From: Actinacidiphila cocklensis
Lineage (GTDB): Bacteria > Actinomycetota > Actinomycetes > Streptomycetales > Streptomycetaceae
Assembly: GCF_907177275.1 (NCBI RefSeq)
Contig: NZ_CAJSLV010000070.1
Coordinates: 219,846-283,845, forward strand
Length of the DNA stretch: 64,000 nt
Direction of reading: 5' to 3'
In this document: piece by piece, positions 45,613-55,577 of the stretch
Position numbering within the stretch: the first letter of the stretch is position 1
Layout of the letters: every line of letters begins with the position of its first letter
Notes under the pieces: model-generated
What the model was told of the DNA's origin: nothing
Database searches by the model: none
Seen by the model: only the letters and a program-made list of their open reading frames with translations
Program-made: the position numbers and the translations under genes

Positions 45613-48600
45613 ATGACGACATCCGGTGCGGCGGATGCGAGGTTCCGGATCGCCGGGACAGTGCGCGACGTCACGGGGTACCCGGTCACCTCCGGAGTCA
45701 CCGTGGAGGTCTCAGACCTGCGCCTCGGCGGCGAACACCGGGTGGGAACGGCGGAGGTGGAGCGGGACGGCACGTTCGTGCTGACCTACGACCCCGAGTC
45801 GGTCCGCTCGGGGCCGGGAGCGAGCCTCGACCTCGTCGTGCGGGCGGTCCGGGCACCGGCCGGTGATCGAGCGCGCGCCGCCGACCAGGCGGCCGAACGC
45901 GAAGTGATCGCCCGTGCCCCCACACGGTTCGACGCCAGCCCCAGCGAACAGGTCGACGTCGTACTCCCGGTGGGCGTGCCCGTCCTGGACGAGCACAGCC
46001 GCCTCGTGGCCGACATCGCCGACGGCCTGGCCAGAGCAGGCGCGGTCCCGGTCAGCCCGGCCGGGTTGGTGGAGGACGAAGAGCGTCGCGATGTGACGTT
46101 CGCGGCCGCCAAGAGCGGGTGGAACGCCCGGGCGGTGGCCATGGCCTCGCTCGCCGATCGCGAAGCGGCGGGCACCGGCATCCCCGCACCGCTGCACTAC
46201 GCGCTGTACCGCGCCGGCCTGCCCGCAGGCTCACGACTGTGGGCACTCACACCGGCCGGCACGATCGAGACCGTGTGGACCCGCGCCATCGAGCAGGGAA
46301 TCATCGCACCGGAGCTGGCGGCGGCCGTCCCCGCGAGCCTCGACGCGGTCCGCGACCTGGCCGGCCAGGCGGTCCTGGACCTGCCCACCGGGGTGGGTGA
46401 CGGGCGCCTGGGCGACCTCCTGCACAGTGCCCTGCCGGATGAGACCGACCGGCGTCGCTTCGCTCAGATCTACCGCGAGCACCGCGACACGCCCGCCCCC
46501 TTCTGGTCGCAGGTTCGCAGGAGTTTCGCCGACCACACCGCCGCCCGACTGGAACTCGACGGCGCGCTGGCCGCCTTGACCCGTAACAACGTTGCGCTGA
46601 TCGCCAAACTCCACGACGGCCCGGCACCGACCCGAGTAGGCGATCTCGCGGCGGCCGGCTATCACCACGCGGACCGATGGCGCGAACACCTCACCGCCGA
46701 CGTGCCTGTCCCCGATGACATCCTCGGCGAGGACGACGCGCTACGGCGGGACGCCTACGCCGCGCTGCTGGCCGAAGAACTGCGGCTGCGCCACCCCACC
46801 GCGGTTGTGGGCGCCGAGGTGGCCGAGGGGACCATCCCCGTCGGGGGGCCGCCCGGCACCGATCGCGCCGTGGCCGACTTCCTTGCCGAGCACCACGACC
46901 GGTTCGAGCTTGCCGTGCACCCCGTCCACGACTTCCTGAGCGTCAACGGCATCGATCTGGAACCGCAGGTCCAGGACGAGATCGCGACCGTGCAACGGAT
47001 CCTCGCGGTCGCTCCCGCCCCCGAGGCGGTGCGCGGTCTGCGAACGCTCGGCTTCGATTCCGCCCGGTCGGTTGCCCTCCACGGCGAGAAGGCGTTCATC
47101 TCACGCTTCGCTTCCGCCCTGGGCGGCGAGGACGTCGCCCGGGAGACCTTCCGGCGCAGCGATCAGGTGCACAGCGCCACCCTCGCCATGGCCACCAGCC
47201 ACCTGGTGGCCCGCGCCGCGCCCGAGGTGTTCGCCGTTCCGCCCGGCGGCCCTGGGGCACGCACCGGCCCTGGGGCCCGAGCCCGCGAGGCCGGCCTGGC
47301 GAACGTACGCACGCTGCCCAACCTGGAGACGCTGTTCGGGCCCGGCGACGCCGGCGCGTGCGAGCAGTGCGAGTCGGTGCTCAGCCCAGGTGCGTACCTC
47401 GTCGACCTCCTCGAATTCCTTGCCGCGGCCCCGGCCACGGCCGGCGGCCGACCCCCGCTGGAGGTGCTGCTACAGCGCCGTCCCGACCTGCAGCACATCA
47501 CCCTGAGCTGCGAGAACACCGAAGTCGAGCTCCCCTACGTGGATCTGGCGAACGAGATTCTCGAACATGTCGTCGTCCATGCCTCTGTCGAGGGGTACAG
47601 GGGCCACGATGTGGCTCCGGATACGACCACGGCCGATCTGCTGGCGGCGCCGCACTTCGTGGACGAGGCCGCCTACACCGCTTTGCGGGGATCCTTCTAC
47701 CCACTCGTGCTGCCGTGGGACCAGCGCCTGGCCGCGCTGCGGGCCTACCTCCGCCAAGCAGGAGTCGCCCTCGCGGATGCCATGGCGGCCCTCTCGGCCG
47801 ACGACGTCGATGGCCGCTCCTGGAGCGACATCGTGCGGGAGCGAACAGGCGTCGGCCCGGCCGAGCGCGAGCTACTGGCCGGACCCGCTGTGACGGCGCA
47901 GGACCTCTACGGCGACGACCCGGCGCGCGTGACGGAGGCACAGCTCGTGCGCGGTGCGGGCAACGCCCGCCGCCTCGCCCGCCGCCTCGGCCTCAGCCCG
48001 GCCGAGCTGGTCCAACTGGTCCAGACGCGATTCGTCAACCCCGACGCCGACCTGCTGCCGCTCCTCGGCAGGCTCGGCGTCGGATTCCCCGCGATTCAGG
48101 GCCTGCACGACGGCACGATCACACCAGCGGCCTTCAACGCGGCCCTGCGGCCCGATCTGGACACCGCGCCGTTCGGCGGCGACGTCGTCGCGTGGCTGGC
48201 CACCCACCATGACCGGATCATGAACATCGTCGTCCTCACCGACCCGACCGGACAGGAGCCCCCGGTCGGGGACTCGACCGGCGCCTTTGCGAAGCTGGAG
48301 CTGAGGCGAACGCTGCCCGACACGACGCGCAACGAGCTTCGCGCAGCGGACCTGCTGGCGATCGCGCGGTTCGTCCGCTTGCGGAACCGGCTCGGCTGGA
48401 GCATCGAGCGCACCGACGAGATGGTCACCGCGCTCTGGCCCGTCGCGGTGCCCGTCATGGCGTCCCCGGACGTGGTCCGCAAGAACCTGGACACCGGCTT
48501 CGACACCGTCCTGGTCCGACTCGGACACCTGCTGACGGGGATGGACCTGCTCGGACTCGACATCGAGGACGACCTGCCGTGGCTGCTCGGTTGCTTCGGC

Positions 48601-51600
48601 CCGCTCAGCGTGCAGGGCCCGGATTCCGCGTTCCGCACGTTGTTTCGCAACTCCATGGTGCTCGGCACCGATCCGGTGTTCGGATCCGGCCCCGACGGGA
48701 GCCCGCCGGCAGACCCGGAGGCGCTGCTGCTTGATCACGCCCCGGCTCTGCAAGGGGCGCTGAAGCTCACAGCCGATGAGTTCGCCGCAGCCGCGGACGC
48801 GGCAGGTGCCGGCCCGACGACGAGGCTGTCGGTTGCTTCGGTGAGTGCCCTGTTCCGATACGGCTACCTCGCCCGCGCTCTGCGGGTGAGCGTACCGGAG
48901 TTGGTCGACCTCATTGAAGTGACCGGCTGGAAGCCGTTCGCTCCGTTGGATGGGCACGACCCGGAATTCCTGAAGTTCCTGCGCCTGGTCCAGTCGATCC
49001 GCGACTCCGGCCTTCCCATGGCCCGCCTCGCGGCGCTGGCACTGGGAACCGACACCACCCCGGACTCGGCCGTCCTGCCGATCCTGCGCTCGGTCCGCAG
49101 TGCGCTGATCGACCCCCGTGCTCCCGCCAACGGGCAGTGGACCGATTCCTCCCTGCGCGCCGTCCTGACCGCAGTGCTGCCTGTCGACGTCAGCGACGCG
49201 TTCCTGGGCCTGCTAGCCGGGACCTCCACCTACACCACCACCTACCACCAGGATCGGCCGGCGCTTCCCGCCCCCGTGCTGGCAACGGCCCCCGGACTGT
49301 CGTACGACGCGGCCCGTTCGCTGCTGATCCACCGCGGTGTGCTGCCCCCGGAGACAGCGGCCGCGGTCGCAGCCCTCCCCGATCTACCGACGGGCCTGGC
49401 GGAGGCGGTAGCCGCCTTGGCGAACGCGGGGCAGGCCGAGTACCTGCCGCTCTTCCGCGCGCACCCGATCCTGGAGAAGCGCTGGCGTGCGTGGGCGGCC
49501 ACCCCCGCCGACCCGGACGGCACGATGCGCCTGGCCGCGCTGGGAGCGGGACTGCTGGAAGACCTGCGACCGGCTGTGCGCAGCAGGCAACTGGGCCAGG
49601 TGCTCGGCGCCGCGACCCGTGCAGAGCCCGACACGGTCACGGCCCTGCTCCAGGATGCCGACGCGTTGCCAGGGTCGGCTCCGCAACGTTCGGCCGGCGA
49701 CGACCTTGCCGCGGTGACCGCAACCGGCCTGAGCGTGCGTTTCTGGACCGGCTCCGTGGCCGGCCCCGTCGCCGGCGCCCCAGCTCGGACCGGAGTCGCG
49801 CCCGCGATCGACTACGGCCCGGACGGGGCCGACCTGCGCCAAGCGGCCGGGATCCCCACCGGAGCACTCAGCGGGATCTGGGCCGCAGTCATCGACCCGC
49901 CCGTCACCGGCTCCTACGTGCTGACGATCGAGGCGGACGGCTCCGCGGTCACGCTGCAGGTCGACGGCCAGGACGTGAAACTGCACCACGAGGGCCGGAC
50001 GTGGACCGGGGCGCCGGTCGATCTCGTCGCCGGGCGGCCGATGCGGCTGGAACTCACGGCGACCGCGTTGAGCACCGACCTGCGCCTGCGGTGGCATGCC
50101 GAGGGAGTCACACAGGTACTGCTGCCCGGCAGCGCCTGCTGCCCGGCAGACACAGCCGCGGCCTTCACCAGCGCCTATCGACGACTTCTGGCGGCCATCG
50201 AACTGTGCTCCGCGCTCGGACTCACGGTCCGCGAACTGCTCTCCTTCGCCCGCTCACCGCAGTACCGCATCGGCGCCGCCGGCTGGCTGTCCGCTGTGCC
50301 CGAGGCCCCGAATCCCGCAGCCCGGCTCACGCTCGTGCGGGCCGTCGACGCCCTCGCCCGGTACCGCCGGCTCCGCCTGCGCTGGGGGGTGACAGGCACC
50401 GCGATCGTCGACCTGCTCGACGCCTCGGTGCCCGACCCGCCATCGGCACTGATCGCCGGGCTCACCGGCGTCCCCCCGGCGGTCGTGGACGACGTCGCGG
50501 CACACCTCGGTGCAGCAGGCACCGCGTTGCGCAGCCTGGACGAGCTCCAACGCGTGGCCGACGTGCTGGATCTGGTCCACGCCGTGGCGCTGCCGGTGAC
50601 CGCACTCGCCCGGACCATGAGGACCGCTCCCACGGCGCAGGACGTGCGTGACGTGCGGGACGCCGTCCGCGCGCGGTACGACGACGACGCGTGGGCGCAG
50701 GCGGTACGTCCGATCACCGACGAGCTGCGCCGCGCCGCGCGCGACGCCCTGGTGGGGAAGGCACTGCACCTGGAGAATCCCGACCCGGACCTGTCCGCCG
50801 ACGAGGTCACCGGAGGATTCGTCTCTGCCGACCATCTGTACGAGAAACTGCTCATCGACGTGCAGATGGACCCGTGCATGACGACGTCCCGCATCGCGCA
50901 AGCGATCTCGACAGTGCAACTGTTCGTCGCCCGGTCGCTGCTGAACCTCGAGCCGGAGGTCTCGCCGGAGTCGATCGACCCGCAGCGCTGGGAGGCGATG
51001 AAGCGCTACCGCATCTGGGAGGCCAACCGCAGGGTGTTCCTGTTTCCCGAGAACTGGCTGGATCCTGATCTGCGGGACGACAAATCGCCCTTCTTTCGCG
51101 AGATGGAGTCGGAACTGCTCCAGTCCGACATCACCGACCAGGCCGCCGCAACCGCTCTGGGCCACTACCTCGAAAAACTCGACGACGTGGCGAACCTCGA
51201 GATCGCCGGCATGCACGTTGACGAGCGCGTCGCCGCGGGCACCACGGTCCCCGACCCGCTGGTTCACGTCATTGGGCGTACTTCCGGGGCGAAACGCAGC
51301 TACTACCACCGCACGTTGGACGGCACCTGGCACGCGTGGGAGCCGGTCAACGTCGAGATCCAGGACGACCCGGTACTCCCGGTGATCTGGAAAGGCCGCT
51401 TCCTGTTGTTCTGGCTGAAGGTGTCCAAAGAGCCCGACAGCCGACAGCCCGGGCCGTTCACCGCATCCACTGCGCCCGAGGCACGGCTGGGCGATCTCGC
51501 GGTGCGGGACTTGTCGCTTCGCGTGACAGCCACCCTGACCGTGAGCCTGTTCTGGAGCGAGTACTACAACGGCCGGTGGCAGTCGCCGCGCACCTCCGAC

Positions 51601-52146
51601 CCCGACCGGCCGATCGACCTGGGCGCCCGATTCAGCGTGATCGGAGACCCGCTGACCCTTCGTCTGGCCTCCGACATCGTGAGCGACAGCACCGGGGTCC
51701 GCGACAGCCTGGGCATCATCGTGCTCAATCCCAGCCCTGACGGCACAGGCAATTCGCATTTCCGCCTCTACACCACGCACAGCCTGCCGGTCCGCAAGGA
51801 AGACGACACCGGTGGCTCGCTGGGATTCCCCGCGGACCGGCAGTTCTCCGATGTCGGCCCGTTCGTGGTCACCTTCAGGGACGACCCCCTGCACGACATG
51901 ACAGTCCTGCGCGCCAACCCGTTGCCCTACCGGGGCGTCGGCCCGATGCATCGCCTGAAGGATCCGCACAGGGCGCCCTTCTTCTTCCAGGACAGCCGGC
52001 ACGTCTTCTACGTCCACCCCGACCCCACCGATGCGGCGACCGTGCGGACCTTCGGACGGTTCGCCGGCCCGATGGGCGCACCGGCGACCTTCCCCGACCT
52101 GGCACGATCACCTGGCGCGATCACCGACCCGGTCATCCCCGGCTGA
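45613..52146 (+). CDS. Tc toxin A subunit, N-terminal part
   Basis: A 2177-residue protein holding the N-terminal shell of a TcA pore-forming/receptor-binding subunit. Order: a transthyretin/carboxypeptidase-regulatory-like beta domain at about 12-85 (IAGTVRDVTGYPVTSGVTVEV); the alpha-helical shell with the TcA hallmark ACEQCESVLSPGAYLVDLLE near residue 580-600; a PA14-like domain at about 1370-1510 (SGIWAAVIDPPVTGSYVLTI); the RYRIWEANRRVFLFPENW hallmark near 1800; and the start of the neuraminidase-like region after about 1860. ATG 45613 follows GGCGAAAGG. It stops before the channel and TcB-binding domains, which are in the next gene 18 bases later. Confidence 0.92.
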   Translation: MTTSGAADARFRIAGTVRDVTGYPVTSGVTVEVSDLRLGGEHRVGTAEVERDGTFVLTYDPESVRSGPGASLDLVVRAVRAPAGDRARAADQAAEREVIARAPTRFDASPSEQVDVVLPVGVPVLDEHSRLVADIADGLARAGAVPVSPAGLVEDEERRDVTFAAAKSGWNARAVAMASLADREAAGTGIPAPLHYALYRAGLPAGSRLWALTPAGTIETVWTRAIEQGIIAPELAAAVPASLDAVRDLAGQAVLDLPTGVGDGRLGDLLHSALPDETDRRRFAQIYREHRDTPAPFWSQVRRSFADHTAARLELDGALAALTRNNVALIAKLHDGPAPTRVGDLAAAGYHHADRWREHLTADVPVPDDILGEDDALRRDAYAALLAEELRLRHPTAVVGAEVAEGTIPVGGPPGTDRAVADFLAEHHDRFELAVHPVHDFLSVNGIDLEPQVQDEIATVQRILAVAPAPEAVRGLRTLGFDSARSVALHGEKAFISRFASALGGEDVARETFRRSDQVHSATLAMATSHLVARAAPEVFAVPPGGPGARTGPGARAREAGLANVRTLPNLETLFGPGDAGACEQCESVLSPGAYLVDLLEFLAAAPATAGGRPPLEVLLQRRPDLQHITLSCENTEVELPYVDLANEILEHVVVHASVEGYRGHDVAPDTTTADLLAAPHFVDEAAYTALRGSFYPLVLPWDQRLAALRAYLRQAGVALADAMAALSADDVDGRSWSDIVRERTGVGPAERELLAGPAVTAQDLYGDDPARVTEAQLVRGAGNARRLARRLGLSPAELVQLVQTRFVNPDADLLPLLGRLGVGFPAIQGLHDGTITPAAFNAALRPDLDTAPFGGDVVAWLATHHDRIMNIVVLTDPTGQEPPVGDSTGAFAKLELRRTLPDTTRNELRAADLLAIARFVRLRNRLGWSIERTDEMVTALWPVAVPVMASPDVVRKNLDTGFDTVLVRLGHLLTGMDLLGLDIEDDLPWLLGCFGPLSVQGPDSAFRTLFRNSMVLGTDPVFGSGPDGSPPADPEALLLDHAPALQGALKLTADEFAAAADAAGAGPTTRLSVASVSALFRYGYLARALRVSVPELVDLIEVTGWKPFAPLDGHDPEFLKFLRLVQSIRDSGLPMARLAALALGTDTTPDSAVLPILRSVRSALIDPRAPANGQWTDSSLRAVLTAVLPVDVSDAFLGLLAGTSTYTTTYHQDRPALPAPVLATAPGLSYDAARSLLIHRGVLPPETAAAVAALPDLPTGLAEAVAALANAGQAEYLPLFRAHPILEKRWRAWAATPADPDGTMRLAALGAGLLEDLRPAVRSRQLGQVLGAATRAEPDTVTALLQDADALPGSAPQRSAGDDLAAVTATGLSVRFWTGSVAGPVAGAPARTGVAPAIDYGPDGADLRQAAGIPTGALSGIWAAVIDPPVTGSYVLTIEADGSAVTLQVDGQDVKLHHEGRTWTGAPVDLVAGRPMRLELTATALSTDLRLRWHAEGVTQVLLPGSACCPADTAAAFTSAYRRLLAAIELCSALGLTVRELLSFARSPQYRIGAAGWLSAVPEAPNPAARLTLVRAVDALARYRRLRLRWGVTGTAIVDLLDASVPDPPSALIAGLTGVPPAVVDDVAAHLGAAGTALRSLDELQRVADVLDLVHAVALPVTALARTMRTAPTAQDVRDVRDAVRARYDDDAWAQAVRPITDELRRAARDALVGKALHLENPDPDLSADEVTGGFVSADHLYEKLLIDVQMDPCMTTSRIAQAISTVQLFVARSLLNLEPEVSPESIDPQRWEAMKRYRIWEANRRVFLFPENWLDPDLRDDKSPFFREMESELLQSDITDQAAATALGHYLEKLDDVANLEIAGMHVDERVAAGTTVPDPLVHVIGRTSGAKRSYYHRTLDGTWHAWEPVNVEIQDDPVLPVIWKGRFLLFWLKVSKEPDSRQPGPFTASTAPEARLGDLAVRDLSLRVTATLTVSLFWSEYYNGRWQSPRTSDPDRPIDLGARFSVIGDPLTLRLASDIVSDSTGVRDSLGIIVLNPSPDGTGNSHFRLYTTHSLPVRKEDDTGGSLGFPADRQFSDVGPFVVTFRDDPLHDMTVLRANPLPYRGVGPMHRLKDPHRAPFFFQDSRHVFYVHPDPTDAATVRTFGRFAGPMGAPATFPDLARSPGAITDPVIPG

Positions 52147-52164
52147 GCACGAAGAGGACCTGCC

Positions 52165-55100
52165 ATGGCCGACACGAAGTCCTTCGTGTTCGAGAACCAC
52201 TTCCATCCCTACGTCGGGATGCTCGTGGAGAAACTGAACCAGCAGTCGGTGGACGGTTTGCTGGACCTGTCGGTCCAGCAGGTCTCCGAAGCGTTCTTCG
52301 ACCAGATCTACGATCCGAACGACCCGGCCGCGCCCGGTGAGGACCCGAGATTCAAGGTCGACTTCTTCCCCAAGAACATCGACGTCAGCGAATCCGGTCC
52401 CTACTCGGTCTACAACTGGGAGCTGTTCTTCCACGCTCCGGTGAGCATCGCGGTGCACCTGAGCAAGAACCAGCGCTTCGCCGAAGCCCAGCGGTGGTTC
52501 CACCATGTCTTCGACCCGACCGAGACCGATCCAGACACGCCCGTGCCCGACCGGTTCTGGAAGTTCGTCCGCTTCCGGGACCCGCGGCCGGGCGACATGC
52601 CGCGCGTGGATGAGTTGGTGGCCGTGCTGAGCCGCCCCGCTTCCGATGTCGACCCGGAGGAAAAGATCCTGCTGGCCTCGGCCGCGGTCAGCTACGAGCA
52701 ACTGCGCCGCCATCCCTTCCAGCCGCACCGCGTCGCCCGGACCCGGGTCGTGGCCTACCAGTACTACGTAGTGATGAAGTACCTGGAGAACCTGATCGCC
52801 TGGGGCGACAGCCTGTTCCGGCTCGACACCACGGAGTCGGTCAATGAGGCGACCCAGCTCTACGTGCTCGCCGCGAACATCCTCGGCCCGCGCCCGTCGG
52901 AGATCCCACGGCACCGGTCGGCGCCCAGGATGAGCTACCGCCAGCTCAAGGAGGCCCATCTCGAGTCGTTCGGGAACGCGGTCGTCACACTGGAGAACCA
53001 TCTGCCTTTCGCCCGGACGCCCGCACCGACCGCAGCTGGTGCAGGAGACGGCGGCACAGCGCTGCTCGGTATCTGGCGCAGCCTGTACTTCTGCGTCCCG
53101 CGCAACGACCAACTCATCGGGTACTGGGACACGGTCGCCGACCGGCTGTTCAAGATCCGCAATTGCCAGGACATCACCGGAACGGCACGCCAGCTCGCGC
53201 TCTTCGCGCCCGTCCTCGATCCCGGCCTCCTGTCCCAGGCCACCGCGGCGGGCATCGACATCGCAGGCGCGGTCGCGGGCACCCGCGCACCGGCCTCGCC
53301 GGTACGGGCGACACTGCTGATCCAAAAGGCGCTCGAGATCGCAGCGGAGGTGAAATCGACCGGAGCGGCGCTTATGTCCGCCATGGAGAAACGCGACGCG
53401 GAAGAACTGGCCCGGCTGCGGCAGGGACACGAGATCGGCATGGCCCGCCTCACCCGCGACGTCCGCTTCCTCACCTGGAAGGAAGCCGAGGCCAACACCG
53501 AAGCGCTCCTGCGTACACGCGCCCTCGCCTTCGCCCGTTACCGCCACTTCCAGCTGCTGCTCGGCCGCCCCGAGGCCGACGTCGACACCTTGCGCGACGT
53601 TGGTCTGACCCGTCTGCCCGTCACCGAGACGACCTTCCCAGACGTTCTGCAGAAGCTGGTCGGGCAGTACGCGACCGCCATCGTGGAGGAGAGCCGGCCC
53701 GCCCCCCGGCTGGCGCGCGATGGCGACCCGCAGGTCCAGGCGGGCGCGCAGAGCCAGGGCTCACTTGACCTGATCTCGAACGAGTTCGCCGAACTGAACG
53801 TCCACATGCCCGCCGCGCGGGACTTGCAGCAGGCCGCCACCACGGTCGATGTCATTTACGGGGTGCTCGGCATGCTGCCGAACATGGGCGTCGACATCGA
53901 ACCGTTCGGCATCGGCGGGCACGTGGAATTCGGCGGCCCGCTGCTGTCGTCGGTGGGAAGGACACTGGCCACCGCCATCCGCGGTTCCGCCGAGCAGGAG
54001 ACGTACAACGGCAGCCGTGCGGCCAAGATCGCCGGGTACCAGCGCCGTGACCTCGACTTCGTCCACGAAAGCAACCAGGCCGCCCTGGAGCTGACGCAAA
54101 ACGGGCGCCAGCTCATCGCCGCACTCGTGCATGAGCAGGTCGCGCGGCGCGAGTACGACGTCGCCGGCGACCAGATCGAAAGGGCCCGGCAGGTGGACGC
54201 GTTCCTCTCCTCCAAGGACACGAACACCGAGCTCTACACCTGGCTGCGCAGCGAGGTGGCACGCAGCTTCGCGGAGTTGTACCGTATGGCGGTCGACGTC
54301 GCCCGCTCCGCCGAGTATGCGGTCAAGCGGGAACTGATGCGCCCCGAGATGGACGGCACCACGTTCATCGGGTACTCCCACTGGGACACCGGCCACCGCG
54401 GCCTGCAGGCGGGTGAGCGGCTGCACCACGACCTCGCGCAGCTCCAACTGGCCTATCTGGAGAACAACCGGCGTGAGTTCGAGATGACCACACATGTCTC
54501 GTTGCGCATGCTCGACCCCCTGGCCCTGCTCGAGTTGCGCTCACGTGGCGTCTGCCAGTTCACGGTCCCGGAGTGGCTATTCGACCTCCAGGCTCCGGGG
54601 CACTACATGCGCCGCATCCGCACAGTGGCGCTGAGTCTGCCCGCTGTGACCGGTCCGTACACGTCGGTCTCGGCGACCTTGTCGCTGCAGCGCAGTTCCA
54701 TCCGTCGCGAGCCCAGGCTGCTCGACGAGAAATACACCCGGGCGCCGGGAGAGGACTCACGGTTCCTGGACTACCCGGGAGCCCTGCAATCGGTGGTGAC
54801 CAGTTCGGCCGTCCGTGACACCGGGCTGTTTGACGCTGCGGCGCACGACGACCGCTACCTGCCGTTCGAAGGCGCGGGGGCGATCAGCACCTGGGCGCTG
54901 AACCTGCCGAAGGACTTGCGCACCTTCGACTACACGAGCATCTCCGATGCCGTGCTGCACATCGGCTTCACCGCTCGCCCAGGTGTGCCGTCCGACGCCG
55001 TGGTCGCCGACCTTCGCGAGCGTTTCGCCGCTGCGGCGAATCAGACGCTCGCGCGCTCGTTCAGTCTGCGCCACGACTTCCCGACGGAGTGGACGGAGTT

Positions 55101-55398
55101 CCTGGCTGGCGGCGCAAACCTGTCACTGCGGATCGAGAAGAGCTGGTTTCCGTACTTCGCACAGTCAGCACAGATCACCCTCACGGCGGTGGAACTGTAC
55201 GGGATCGCCGGTGACCTCCTCGCACGGGGACCTTCACCGGTGGCCGCCGACGCGCTGCCGGCGCTCGACGCCGAGCTCGCCGCGAAGGGCGCGTTCACCC
55301 TGGCCGTTCCGGCGGACGACGACGTCGTACGCAGCGACCGGACCGCCGACCCCTACATCATCGTGCGGTACACGGTCCGCGAAGGCACATCGGGATGA
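52165..55398 (+). CDS. Tc toxin A subunit, C-terminal part (pore and TcB-binding domain)
   Basis: A 1077-residue protein that continues TcA. The beginning (FENHFHPYVGMLVEKLNQQ) and the segment CVPRNDQLIGYWDTVADRLF near 310-330 match conserved TcA regions. Long helices at about 370-700 form the central channel; a less polar stretch around VDVIYGVLGMLPNMGVDIEP may be the channel tip. The C-terminal TcB-binding domain is recognisable from FDLQAPGHYMRRIRTVALS, then ATLSLQRSSIR and YLPFEGAGAISTWALNLP. ATG 52165 has AGAGGA upstream. With the previous gene it forms one functional A subunit, split as in some Yersinia and Photorhabdus Tca-type toxins. The stop overlaps a small frame (ATGA at 55395). 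Confidence 0.92.
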   Translation: MADTKSFVFENHFHPYVGMLVEKLNQQSVDGLLDLSVQQVSEAFFDQIYDPNDPAAPGEDPRFKVDFFPKNIDVSESGPYSVYNWELFFHAPVSIAVHLSKNQRFAEAQRWFHHVFDPTETDPDTPVPDRFWKFVRFRDPRPGDMPRVDELVAVLSRPASDVDPEEKILLASAAVSYEQLRRHPFQPHRVARTRVVAYQYYVVMKYLENLIAWGDSLFRLDTTESVNEATQLYVLAANILGPRPSEIPRHRSAPRMSYRQLKEAHLESFGNAVVTLENHLPFARTPAPTAAGAGDGGTALLGIWRSLYFCVPRNDQLIGYWDTVADRLFKIRNCQDITGTARQLALFAPVLDPGLLSQATAAGIDIAGAVAGTRAPASPVRATLLIQKALEIAAEVKSTGAALMSAMEKRDAEELARLRQGHEIGMARLTRDVRFLTWKEAEANTEALLRTRALAFARYRHFQLLLGRPEADVDTLRDVGLTRLPVTETTFPDVLQKLVGQYATAIVEESRPAPRLARDGDPQVQAGAQSQGSLDLISNEFAELNVHMPAARDLQQAATTVDVIYGVLGMLPNMGVDIEPFGIGGHVEFGGPLLSSVGRTLATAIRGSAEQETYNGSRAAKIAGYQRRDLDFVHESNQAALELTQNGRQLIAALVHEQVARREYDVAGDQIERARQVDAFLSSKDTNTELYTWLRSEVARSFAELYRMAVDVARSAEYAVKRELMRPEMDGTTFIGYSHWDTGHRGLQAGERLHHDLAQLQLAYLENNRREFEMTTHVSLRMLDPLALLELRSRGVCQFTVPEWLFDLQAPGHYMRRIRTVALSLPAVTGPYTSVSATLSLQRSSIRREPRLLDEKYTRAPGEDSRFLDYPGALQSVVTSSAVRDTGLFDAAAHDDRYLPFEGAGAISTWALNLPKDLRTFDYTSISDAVLHIGFTARPGVPSDAVVADLRERFAAAANQTLARSFSLRHDFPTEWTEFLAGGANLSLRIEKSWFPYFAQSAQITLTAVELYGIAGDLLARGPSPVAADALPALDAELAAKGAFTLAVPADDDVVRSDRTADPYIIVRYTVREGTSG

Positions 55399-55577
55399 GC
55401 CGCGTGCGCACGGCCGGCGGACCGGTTTCGCCCGTCGACTCGGGACAGAAACAGTCGGCGGGACAACCCTCCCGCGTCCGGACGACCGCGGACAGATCGC
55501 GGATGTCGTTTTCGGTGAACGGAGCGCGGAGCGTGCGGAATCGGTCCGTGGCGACCCCGCCGGCAGGGCCGCGCTGA
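55395..55577 (+). CDS. Small coupled reading frame before propeller protein 1
   Basis: A 60-codon frame whose ATG overlaps the TcA stop (ATGA) and whose TGA overlaps the start of the next gene (TGATG at 55575-55579). Its composition is Ser/Arg/Pro-rich with no known domain. The last 20 codons, from an in-frame GTG at 55515, correspond in position and length to the 20-codon frames before propeller genes 2 and 3 (V/M-N-G at the start, GPR or GLR at the end). It may serve to couple translation rather than make a stable protein. Confidence 0.45.
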   Translation: MSRVRTAGGPVSPVDSGQKQSAGQPSRVRTTADRSRMSFSVNGARSVRNRSVATPPAGPR

